Positions 1 to 5,578 of a stretch of DNA of 5,586 nt are shown here, in pieces (the first letter of the stretch is position 1; each line of letters starts with the position of its first letter). The stretch is taken from contig CAMEXG010000132.1 of NCBI GenBank assembly GCA_945947045.1, forward strand, positions 1 through 5,586, written 5' to 3'. This DNA is from an uncultured Spirochaetales bacterium. GTDB taxonomy: Bacteria > Spirochaetota > Spirochaetia > Sphaerochaetales > Sphaerochaetaceae. The position numbers were made by a program, and so were the translations under genes. Below the pieces are notes generated by a model. The model searched no databases, had not been told where the DNA came from, and was given only the letters and a program-made list of their open reading frames with translations.

Positions 1-706
1 ATATAGCCTCCCTCCCCTTTTCAATTTTTTCTCTAAAGAGAAAGAGGCGAACGAGAATAATAACCATTCCAGGAATAAGGAATAGACTCTTACCGAAGAC
101 AAGGAGGGAAAGAAGAGTCGCCGATACTCCGATCACTCCGCTTATCCTATTCTCTTTCTTCTCCATAGCTCTGATGAATATTACACAGAACATTGCAGTC
201 ATAACAAACTCTACGCCTTCCGAATACTTACTTAAAGCCCCGCCCAACACTGAGCCAAGTGTCACTGATATAACCCAGTAACTTTGGTTTAAAAGAGACA
301 CAAATAACATAAACCAGCCTTCATCAACGCTCTCTGGAACATTGGCACTGCAGTTAATAGAGAATGTCTCATCGCACATAGAGTAAATTAGATAGAGGCT
401 TTTTAAACCTCTTCCTCTATACTTTTTTAGTAGTGTAAGGCCATAAAAGATATGTCTTGCCTGTACTAACAGGGAAAGAAAGAATACTGATATGGGCTGA
501 AATGTGGAGAGAAGCATGGAAACAAGGAGAAACTCCAATGAGCCTCCAAAGACCAAAATACTAGTGAGAGTCGGGTACCAGAGAGGAAGCCCCGATGACC
601 TGAGATATATTCCATATCCCATTCCAAGCACTATAAAGCCTGCAAGAATTGGAAGAGTATGGGGAAATGCCGCTTTTAAAGCAGACAAGACTTTATTATC
701 CTTCAT
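1..706 (-). CDS. azlC: AzlC family branched-chain amino acid exporter, large subunit (3' end at window edge)
   Basis: Integral membrane protein of the AzlC family. With the small partner AzlD, characterised members export branched-chain amino acids or the leucine analogue azaleucine. The 235 visible residues (usual length about 230-240) form several hydrophobic segments. I recognise the family from ARHIFYGL at 83-90, CDETF at 111-115 (family pattern near TDE-F), the Q-x-x-W segment at 141-144 followed by a G-rich helix, and VEFVMTAMF at 165-173. The frame is open at position 1, so only the stop, or very little more, is missing. ATG at 706-704 is the only reasonable start, because an in-frame TAA lies two codons upstream. 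Its ribosome site is poor (GGGTG about 12 nt away). It lies 47 bp downstream of the histidine kinase on the same strand with no terminator between, so co-transcription is likely. Family call is firm; substrate is inferred. Confidence 0.9.
   Translation of the reverse strand, partial: MKDNKVLSALKAAFPHTLPILAGFIVLGMGYGIYLRSSGLPLWYPTLTSILVFGGSLEFLLVSMLLSTFQPISVFFLSLLVQARHIFYGLTLLKKYRGRGLKSLYLIYSMCDETFSINCSANVPESVDEGWFMLFVSLLNQSYWVISVTLGSVLGGALSKYSEGVEFVMTAMFCVIFIRAMEKKENRISGVIGVSATLLSLLVFGKSLFLIPGMVIILVRLFLFREKIEKGREAI
5..18 (-). promoter_or_regulatory. Strong ribosome binding site inside the azlC 3' end, for a downstream gene (probably azlD)
   Basis: On the minus strand the last codons of azlC read GGGGAGGGAGG and then CTATAT at the window edge. 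This is a much better Shine-Dalgarno sequence than azlC itself has. If the next two bases are GA, azlC would end in TGA and a new ATG would overlap it as ATGA, four bases after GGAGG. AzlD, the small four-helix partner of AzlC, is the expected product. The downstream gene lies outside the window, so this is a prediction. Confidence 0.45.
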
Positions 707-753
707 AGATTATCTACACCCGAAGGAAAGCCTACTTGAATAGTATGAGTTAA

Positions 754-1818
754 TCAACGAGTTTCAGTTTCTTTTTTGAGTTTAATCTCAAATACAGTAC
801 CTTTTCCTTCCTCGCTTTCCACGCATATTTCTCCCCCCACTATTTCTATGACTCTCTTCACCAACGCCAGTCCCAAACCGTTTCCCTCTGTCTGATGAGA
901 AGTGTCAGCCTGATAAAAACGATCAAAGATATGGTTAAGTGTATTTCTACTCATTCCGACTCCTGTATCAGAGATATAAACCCTCACTTCCTCATCATCT
1001 TCTTCCAGTACTACAGATACTTTTCCCCCGCTGGAAGTGAACTTTACAGCATTTCCAATAAGATTATTCCAAACGATATCCAACAAATCCGGATCAGATA
1101 CTATCATTACATCATCTTTCACCGATGCATTTAGAATGATTCCTTTTTCTTCAGAAGCATCTACAAAAGAGAGAAATGCAGAAGCGACTCTGGCAGAGAG
1201 ATCAAATAACTTCTTCTCCGGGTATATCTCCTGGTTTTCAAGCTTATTCAGTTTGAGGATATTGGAAACCAAATTAGACAACTTCTTCACATTCTTCAGT
1301 ATCATTGCAATTCTTTCATTTCTCTCTTCTTCTGATAAAGAAGGATCTTGAAGAATCTCACAATAAGCGGAGATAGTGGATAGAGGCGTCTTAAGCTCAT
1401 GAGACACATTGGAGATAAAATCCTTCTTCATTGTCTCAGAAGACTCCAGCTCCTTAGCCATTTTGTTTATACCGTCAATTATTTCATCATATTGGTTAAA
1501 GAGTTCAAACCTATGGAACGGTTCGATCCTATAGGAAAAATCACCCTTTGTTATGGCCTCTACACCCTCCATTATTCTTTTGACTTGTCTCTTCTCACCA
1601 TACCATGAGCGAATAATATCTTGGATGGTAAAAAGAAGAGAGAGAAATATGATATTAGACAGTGTTAAAATCGCTCTATGTCTGAACATCTCCTCCGTCA
1701 TATTTAGACCATAGGAAAAGAGAATCATACTTACTCCCAGAATAAGAGAGCAACAAAAGAAAGAACCAAAAGCGTTGACAATGACTCGTCCCAACTGTTT
1801 TTTTGCTTTTCTTTTCAA
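754..1818 (-). CDS. Membrane sensor histidine kinase (HAMP, HisKA, HATPase), first system
   Basis: Transmits a signal to the response regulator encoded just upstream by autophosphorylation on His and transfer to Asp. Of 354 residues: basic N-tail 1-11, membrane helix about 12-37, an outside loop of only about ten residues, membrane helix about 49-66, HAMP about 70-122, H-box VSHELKTPLS with H140, N-box with N252 and N256, G1 box DTGVG at 284-288, F-box around 298-301, and G2 GNGLGLAL at 312-319. All catalytic motifs are intact. The start is TTG at 1818, forming a TTGA overlap with the regulator's TGA. An in-frame TAA four codons upstream excludes an earlier start, and the next Met (31) would cut the first membrane helix. 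An AAGGCGGTG ribosome site precedes it. The tiny outside loop suggests the signal is sensed in the membrane or through a partner protein. azlC follows 47 bp downstream. Specific subfamily not recognised. Confidence 0.95.
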   Translation of the reverse strand: MKRKAKKQLGRVIVNAFGSFFCCSLILGVSMILFSYGLNMTEEMFRHRAILTLSNIIFLSLLFTIQDIIRSWYGEKRQVKRIMEGVEAITKGDFSYRIEPFHRFELFNQYDEIIDGINKMAKELESSETMKKDFISNVSHELKTPLSTISAYCEILQDPSLSEEERNERIAMILKNVKKLSNLVSNILKLNKLENQEIYPEKKLFDLSARVASAFLSFVDASEEKGIILNASVKDDVMIVSDPDLLDIVWNNLIGNAVKFTSSGGKVSVVLEEDDEEVRVYISDTGVGMSRNTLNHIFDRFYQADTSHQTEGNGLGLALVKRVIEIVGGEICVESEEGKGTVFEIKLKKETETR

Positions 1819-2486
1819 AGCAACACCGCCTTATATCCAAGTCCGTGGACTGTCTGTATCTCAAAATCTTTGGAAGCAGAAAACTTATCTCTCAGCTTCG
1901 TAACATAGACATCCACAGTTCTTGTAGAAGATGTAGTCTCGCTATCCCAAAACTCATCCATCAAATCCTGTCTGGAGAATGTCTTCTTAGGGTAAGAAAG
2001 AAGTTTGAATACAATATCAAACTCCCTTGGAGTCAAAACAACCTCCACTCCGTCTACATATGCACTTCGCTCTTCCCTATCCAGTACAGTACCTCCGATT
2101 ACCAGATGTTTCGACTGTGCAATCCCTGTGCGTCTCAGTATTGCCTTTATCCGCATCTTCAGTTCATCAAATTCAATAGGCTTCACCATATAGTCGTCGA
2201 TACCTATCTGAAAGCCTTTATGTTTACTCTGTATATCGTCCAAGGCGGAAATAAAAAGAAGAGGGATTGTAGGATTGACGGATCTTACCTGGGTTGCGAA
2301 CTGAAAGCCGTCTGTGCCAGGCATCATTATGTCGGAGATAATTAAATCAAAAACATTCTTATATATTGCATCATAAGCTTTTTCTGCATCATAAGCATAA
2401 CAGACTTCATAACCATTTCTCGATAAGAAAGTCTCCAGCGCTTTAGAAAAATCTCTATCGTCGTCTACAATCAGAATCTTAAACAT
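1815..2486 (-). CDS. OmpR/PhoB-type response regulator, first system
   Basis: DNA-binding transcription regulator switched by phosphorylation from the kinase that follows. Residues 1-115 are a receiver domain with acidic pocket D8/D9, phospho-acceptor D52 in ISDIMMPGTDG, switch residue S80 and conserved K102-P103. Residues about 125-223 are the winged-helix effector, recognised from LTPREFDIVFKLL, the RTVDVYVTKLRDK recognition helix and the terminal TVHGLGYKA wing. Length (223) is typical for the family. ATG at 2486 is preceded by AGGGAG with 5 nt spacing. The 3' end overlaps the kinase gene by 4 bp, which predicts coupled translation. The 5' leader contains a terminator-like structure and, further up, an 11-bp-period direct repeat that such regulators typically bind. 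The regulon is unknown; the adjacent exporter gene is the obvious candidate. Confidence 0.95.
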   Translation of the reverse strand: MFKILIVDDDRDFSKALETFLSRNGYEVCYAYDAEKAYDAIYKNVFDLIISDIMMPGTDGFQFATQVRSVNPTIPLLFISALDDIQSKHKGFQIGIDDYMVKPIEFDELKMRIKAILRRTGIAQSKHLVIGGTVLDREERSAYVDGVEVVLTPREFDIVFKLLSYPKKTFSRQDLMDEFWDSETTSSTRTVDVYVTKLRDKFSASKDFEIQTVHGLGYKAVLL

Positions 2487-2530
2487 TCACTCTCCCTATT
2501 TCTGTTATGATTCAGTTTATTGTATTTTAC

Positions 2531-2612
2531 AAAAAAAAGAGAGAGCCCGTTATTAACATAAGTACCAGATGGCAAAGAGAAGATACCTATGCCGGCAAAT
2601 CGGGCGTCTCTC
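2531..2612 (-). terminator. Intrinsic terminator-like hairpin with U8 tail upstream of the first response regulator
   Basis: On the minus strand GAGAGACGCCCG (2612-2601) pairs with CGGGCUCUCUC (2549-2539), leaving one bulged G, and is followed at once by eight U (2538-2531). The enclosed 51 nt form a second stem, CAUAGGUAUC (2591-2582) with GGUACUUAUG (2566-2557). The hairpin is much larger than a minimal terminator, which suggests it also carries another function such as ligand or protein recognition. It would either end a small RNA or attenuate the downstream operon. Confidence 0.6.
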
Positions 2613-2632
2613 GCGGGAAGGCAGATTCCCGC
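2613..2632 (-). other. Perfect 7-bp hairpin next to the terminator stem
   Basis: GCGGGAA and TTCCCGC flank a six-base loop, UCUGCC on the minus strand. It abuts the base of the terminator hairpin with no spacer, so the two stems could stack coaxially. The GGGCG at 2634-2630 could instead pair with CGCCC at 2606-2602 in the terminator's 5' arm, giving a competing fold. Confidence 0.6.
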
Positions 2633-2675
2633 CCATTCACTATGGATGGCAACATCATGTGAAAAGATAATTCTT

Positions 2676-2694
2676 AATTGTTAATAAATTGTTA
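2676..2694 (-). promoter_or_regulatory. 11-bp-period direct repeat, candidate OmpR/PhoB-family binding site
   Basis: On the minus strand TAACAATT occurs twice, at 2694-2687 and 2683-2676, identical in all eight bases and offset by exactly 11 bp. Two half-sites in tandem with an 11-bp period are the usual target of PhoB/OmpR-type dimers, and the core TAACA resembles the TTAACA half-site known for Bacillus PhoP. It lies about 190 bp upstream of an OmpR/PhoB-type regulator gene, so autoregulation is plausible. The local A+T-richness makes chance repeats more likely than usual. Confidence 0.4.
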
Positions 2695-2710
2695 TTACTA
2701 TTTGTAGAAT

Positions 2711-2750
2711 GAAAGAAGAATGACGGCCTTTATAGGGGGAAAGACCGTCA
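2711..2750 (-). terminator. Minus-oriented terminator-like hairpin upstream of yfcE
   Basis: On the minus strand UGACGGUCUUU (2750-2740) pairs with AAAGGCCGUCA (2731-2721) in an 11-bp stem with a single U-G pair and an eight-base loop CCCCCUAU, followed by UUCUUCUUUC (2720-2711). On the plus strand the U-G pair becomes a C-A mismatch and no U-tract follows. It would stop transcripts moving leftwards, antisense to yfcE. The tail is interrupted by C residues, so termination may be partial. It could alternatively be the 5' hairpin of a longer RNA that includes 2531-2656. Confidence 0.45.
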
Positions 2751-2779
2751 CTTGAAGGGGAGATTGTTTCGCTCTAATG

Positions 2780-2802
2780 TTTATCAAAGTACCTTTGACA
2801 AA
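2780..2802. promoter_or_regulatory. 23-bp near-perfect palindrome, candidate operator for yfcE
   Basis: TTTATCAAAG and CTTTGACAAA form inverted half-sites of 10 bp around a TAC centre, with one mismatch between the arms. The right arm contains the TTGACA that fits as the -35 box for yfcE, so a bound dimeric repressor would block RNA polymerase. It does not match Fur, PerR, Rex or FNR sites as I know them. An inverted rather than tandem layout argues against an OmpR/PhoB-type regulator as the binder. No repressor gene is visible nearby. Confidence 0.5.
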
Positions 2803-2826
2803 TTCAGTATTGCACGACACTATGTT
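2795..2826 (+). promoter_or_regulatory. Probable sigma-70-type promoter of yfcE
   Basis: A consensus TTGACA at 2795-2800 is followed by TATGTT at 2821-2826 (4 of 6 to TATAAT). The spacer of 20 bp is longer than the preferred 17, which would make it weak or activator-dependent. CACTAT at 2818-2823 has the right spacing but fewer matches. The transcript would have a leader of roughly 35-40 nt before the yfcE ATG. Confidence 0.45.
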
Positions 2827-2869
2827 GAAGTGATACAGACAATATGTAGATTGTAAGGAGTTTTACAAA

Positions 2870-3397
2870 ATGAAGCTTTTAATTGCATCGGATATCCACG
2901 GCGACTACTATAGGGCGGAAGAAATACATAAGATTTGGCTTAATGGAAATTTCCAACACCTTATTCTCTTGGGCGACTTATTATATCACGGACCGAGAAA
3001 TGATCTCCCTCCATTTTATAATCCGAAGAAAGTAATACCTATACTCTCAGAAATGAAAGACTCGATCATTGCAGTAAGAGGAAACTGCGACGCAGAAGTA
3101 GACCAAATGGTTCTTCCTTTCCCTATTCTCGATGACAGGAGAGAAATCGAAGTGGATGGAAAGAGAATCCTCCTTATCCATGGCCACCATGAAACAGACA
3201 CGACAGGATTCGATATAGTCATGTCGGGGCATACACATATCCCTGTATTGGAAGAAAGGGAGGGAGTTGTTTTTCTTAATCCAGGTTCCACTACAATTCC
3301 CAAGGGAGGCAGCGTACCTTCTTATGCCATTTGGGATGATGGCAAGATTTCTATTATTTCTCTAGACAACGGAGACATAGTCAAAGAATGGGAATGA
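2870..3397 (+). CDS. yfcE: YfcE-family metallophosphoesterase (phosphodiesterase)
   Basis: Calcineurin-like metal-dependent phosphodiesterase. The E. coli homologue hydrolyses artificial phosphodiesters in vitro and its physiological substrate is unresolved. All motifs of the fold are present: D8-x-H10-G-D12, GD at 35-36, GNCD at 71-74 (N72), HGH at 104-106 and GHTH at 120-123. D8, H10, D36, N72, H104, H121 and H123 are the expected two-metal ligands. LLYHGPRNDLP, VRGNCDAEVDQM and LNPGSTTIPKGG match the E. coli protein closely as I recall it, so this is YfcE proper rather than the broader family. The segment between HGH and GHTH looks about five residues shorter than in E. coli. Length 175 is slightly under the usual 180-185. 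ATG at 2870 follows AAGGAG with 9 nt spacing, the best ribosome site in the window. It is transcribed alone, divergent from the first system, and its last 36 bp overlap the second kinase gene tail to tail. Confidence 0.95.
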   Translation: MKLLIASDIHGDYYRAEEIHKIWLNGNFQHLILLGDLLYHGPRNDLPPFYNPKKVIPILSEMKDSIIAVRGNCDAEVDQMVLPFPILDDRREIEVDGKRILLIHGHHETDTTGFDIVMSGHTHIPVLEEREGVVFLNPGSTTIPKGGSVPSYAIWDDGKISIISLDNGDIVKEWE

Positions 3398-4885
3398 CAT
3401 ATCAACAAATACAATGCCGTCTTCTTCCCTGATGGATACTTTTCCTCCATGAAGCTCCATTATCTGGTAGACGATAGATAGTCCCAGTCCACTTCCGCCT
3501 TGGGTTCTGGATGCATCGCCTCTTGCCCAAGGTTCGAAGAACTGAGGTAAAGGATCAGGGAGACGGCCGCGGTTAGAGATTGTGACGACCAGGTAGTCGT
3601 CTGTAACGACGGCCCTCCACTCCGGCTTCTCATTTCCGGTTCTATATTCGATTGAGTTCTTCAGTACTTCCAAGAATGCCCTTGATACCAGTTTCTCGTC
3701 TCCATATATTGTTATATCGTCACTTATTTTGACGTCGACTTCAGCCTTTGCAGTCATGACTACATTCTCAGCTTCCGCCTTCAGACTCATCTCTCTCTTT
3801 TCACACTTTGCATCCGGAGACAAGAGATATGAGTAATACGAGACGCTGGCTATTCTACTCATAAGAGTGTCGTTTTCTTTTTTCAGTGATTTGATTGTGT
3901 CTCCGTTAAGAGGGAACATTCCGTCCTGTATACCCTCCAGGAGCATATTCATGCTTGTTACAGGCGTATTCAAGTCATGGGAAATATTTCTAATCCACTC
4001 TTTACGAGAAGCGGAGTGACGCCTTAAGTCTCTTCCTAAAGCTTCAATGGAATCTCCCATCTTCTGATACTCTTCTATCTTCGATGGGGGCATGGTAATG
4101 TCAAACTGACCTTTGGAGAGTTTACTCAGGGCGTCTTCTACATCTTTTACCTTTCTTTCAGTTTTCCTGGAAAGTACATATGCAAGAATAAAAGCAAGAA
4201 TCAAGGCAATAGGAATGGAGAATCCCATTACCCTGTATACCTCTCTCAGAATAAACTTTGTAGGGGTGTAGTAGTCTACTGAATAAACCAAAACATCAAG
4301 ATAAGCGGAAAGAGCGCCGTTGATATAGATCTCTATTGTACCTGCCACATCGGCCCTGGAGATAGACTGTGGGTATGTAACAGTAGTTTTTCCTTTATAA
4401 TCGGTACGGGAGAAGACTGCATCTGTAACTTCCATTACCAATGGATTAGTTATTGTAATGTCGATTCTATACTTTGGTGCATTTATCTCAAGAGTTTTGC
4501 CTCCGCTTACTTGAGCCGAAGAAGATGACGACACATGCTGCATGTAAGTAAATGTATTATTTACAAAAGAGGAAAGCTGAGGGATTATCTTACCCTTTCC
4601 CGATTGACCGAAGGTAAGCATCTGTCCGTCTTCAGAACGAAGTATAAACCCCGATATTCTCTCAGACACATTTGAGAACACAAAGTCGTAGATACTTTTT
4701 GTTCCTTTAAAATCTGCGTTTTCCAGACTAATCTCCACATTCTCTGCAAACTCATCGAAGACTTGGCTTGACCAAACATAGACAAGAGAACGAGAGAAAA
4801 AAGTAATGCACATCAACTGAAAGAATATTGCCAACAGTACGATGCTTACTATAGATATGAATAGTCTGAAAAACTGTTTATGCAC
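3362..4885 (-). CDS. Membrane sensor histidine kinase with large extracytoplasmic domain, second system
   Basis: Partner kinase of the regulator encoded directly upstream. Of 507 residues: membrane helix about 5-30, extracytoplasmic sensor about 31-215 with a Ser-rich patch near 119-124, membrane helix about 219-238, HAMP about 239-292, H-box ISHDLNTPVT with H303, N-box with N410, a divergent G1 box SNRGRLP at 437-443, F-box FFEPWARGD at 449-457 and G2 GGSGLGLS at 463-470. The usual Asp of G1 (DxGxG) is Asn438, a variant seen in other active kinases, and the first Asn of the N-box is Glu406. I do not recognise the sensor fold. GTG at 4885 directly abuts the regulator's TAA in the same frame, with AAGG five bases before it; the next Met, 25, would cut the first membrane helix. 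The last 11 codons and stop overlap yfcE on the opposite strand. Confidence 0.93.
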   Translation of the reverse strand: MHKQFFRLFISIVSIVLLAIFFQLMCITFFSRSLVYVWSSQVFDEFAENVEISLENADFKGTKSIYDFVFSNVSERISGFILRSEDGQMLTFGQSGKGKIIPQLSSFVNNTFTYMQHVSSSSSAQVSGGKTLEINAPKYRIDITITNPLVMEVTDAVFSRTDYKGKTTVTYPQSISRADVAGTIEIYINGALSAYLDVLVYSVDYYTPTKFILREVYRVMGFSIPIALILAFILAYVLSRKTERKVKDVEDALSKLSKGQFDITMPPSKIEEYQKMGDSIEALGRDLRRHSASRKEWIRNISHDLNTPVTSMNMLLEGIQDGMFPLNGDTIKSLKKENDTLMSRIASVSYYSYLLSPDAKCEKREMSLKAEAENVVMTAKAEVDVKISDDITIYGDEKLVSRAFLEVLKNSIEYRTGNEKPEWRAVVTDDYLVVTISNRGRLPDPLPQFFEPWARGDASRTQGGSGLGLSIVYQIMELHGGKVSIREEDGIVFVDMSFPFFDYVSVV

Positions 4886-5578
4886 TTACGCCTTCTTTCC
4901 AGAGAATCTGTAGCCGTATCCTCTGACAGTATCAATCCAATTACCTGGTCTGAGTTTTGTGCGGATATTCTTGATATGAGTATCGACAACTCTTTCATAA
5001 CTTTCGAAAGAATAATCGAAACACTCTTCGAGAATCTGAGCTCTAGTAATGAGGTTCGGGGCATTTGTAACTAAGTAAAGCACAATCCTCCACTCTGCAG
5101 CAGTAAGGTTGATCTTTTGACCATTTACCTCGATTTCATGAATATCCTCATCGATCATAAGGGTATTCTCTCCATCAAAGTACTTATACTGGTTCTTGCT
5201 CTCCTCAGCTCCTTCGTCGATTCTTCTAAAAAGAGCCTGGATTCTCAATACCAATTCCTTTGGACTGAATGGCTTTGTAATATAATCATCTGCACCAAGC
5301 TCAAAGCCGAGAATTCTGTCGCTTTCATCCACGCGGGCCGTAAGGAATATTACAGGGAGTCTAGGAGACTTGGTCTTTATTTCTTTTACAAAGGCAAAGC
5401 CGTCGCCATCAGGAAGCATAACATCCTGTATCAGAAGATCCGGGACCCGATGGGCAAAACCTGCAGTTGCATCTGCAATGCACTTAAATCCCTCTGACTC
5501 ATAGCCTGAGAGTGTCAAATATTGAACGACTCCGTTTCTAATGACCTCATGGTCTTCCACAACATAAATAAGCTTCAT
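4886..5578 (-). CDS. OmpR/PhoB-type response regulator, second system
   Basis: Phosphorylation-controlled DNA-binding regulator of 230 residues. The receiver domain (1-118) has acidic pair E8/D9, phospho-acceptor D52 in IQDVMLPDGDG, switch T80 in FLTAR and K102-P103. The winged-helix domain (about 130-230) shows LTAAEWRIVLYL, the recognition helix RVVDTHIKNIRTKL and the wing TVRGYGYRF. All key residues are intact. It differs clearly from the first regulator, so the two systems are not a recent duplication. ATG at 5578 is only 8 bases from the window edge, so its ribosome site and promoter are not visible, and an upstream start cannot be excluded, but the receiver begins normally here. It is followed without a gap by the kinase gene. 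Confidence 0.95.
   Translation of the reverse strand: MKLIYVVEDHEVIRNGVVQYLTLSGYESEGFKCIADATAGFAHRVPDLLIQDVMLPDGDGFAFVKEIKTKSPRLPVIFLTARVDESDRILGFELGADDYITKPFSPKELVLRIQALFRRIDEGAEESKNQYKYFDGENTLMIDEDIHEIEVNGQKINLTAAEWRIVLYLVTNAPNLITRAQILEECFDYSFESYERVVDTHIKNIRTKLRPGNWIDTVRGYGYRFSGKKA

Larger units (their letters stand above)
2531..2656 (-). ncRNA. Candidate structured RNA or 5' leader element, unknown class
   Basis: Read on the minus strand, this stretch folds into three consecutive elements: a small GAUG-UUGC-CAUC hairpin (2656-2645), a perfect 7-bp hairpin (2632-2613), and a large terminal hairpin (2612-2539) ending in eight U. The terminal hairpin has an outer stem of 11 bp with one bulged G, a 9x7-nt internal loop, and an inner 10-bp stem. 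The inner stem has two G-U pairs on the minus strand that become A-C mismatches on the plus strand, which with the U-tract argues for minus-strand transcription. It may be an independent small RNA or an attenuator in the regulator's leader, whose start codon is 44 nt beyond the U-tract. I do not recognise a known riboswitch, 6S, SRP or T-box consensus. The 5' end is not defined by the sequence and no convincing promoter is visible. Confidence 0.5.
2487..2869. other. Divergent intergenic region with RNA structures and regulatory repeats
   Basis: 383 bp lie between the divergent start codons of the first response regulator and yfcE. I find no plausible protein gene in it. From left to right it holds the regulator's ribosome site, a U-tailed structured element on the minus strand, an adjacent 7-bp hairpin, an A+T-rich stretch with an 11-bp direct repeat, a second minus-oriented hairpin, a 23-bp palindrome, the likely yfcE promoter and the yfcE ribosome site. 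Each is listed separately. Confidence 0.8.

Noticed and set aside
504..743. Plus-strand open frame of 79 codons
   Set aside because: It lies antisense to azlC, which has clear family motifs, and its own translation has no recognisable features.
707..753. A terminator between the first kinase and azlC
   Set aside because: No stable hairpin with a U-tract is present in these 47 bp.
1803..2345. Plus-strand open frame of 180 codons
   Set aside because: It is the antisense shadow of the first response regulator, whose receiver and winged-helix motifs are complete; it has no credible ribosome site.
2502..2530. A promoter for the first response regulator directly after the U-tract (TTGTAA, 17 bp, CATAAC on the minus strand)
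   Set aside because: Only 4 of 6 matches in each box in A+T-rich DNA, and it would leave a leader of under about 20 nt; too weak to list, though it cannot be excluded.
2531..2656. The structured element read as a plus-strand RNA in the yfcE 5' leader
   Set aside because: On the plus strand two pairs of the inner stem become A-C mismatches, no U-tract follows, and the probable yfcE promoter at 2795 lies downstream of it.
2654..2720. A sigma-70 promoter for the candidate RNA in the A+T-rich stretch
   Set aside because: TTAACA is a fair -35, but the best -10 (CATGAT) needs a 19-bp spacer; other pairs score no better.
5117..5497. Plus-strand open frame of 126 codons
   Set aside because: It is antisense to the second response regulator's intact coding sequence and has no family features.
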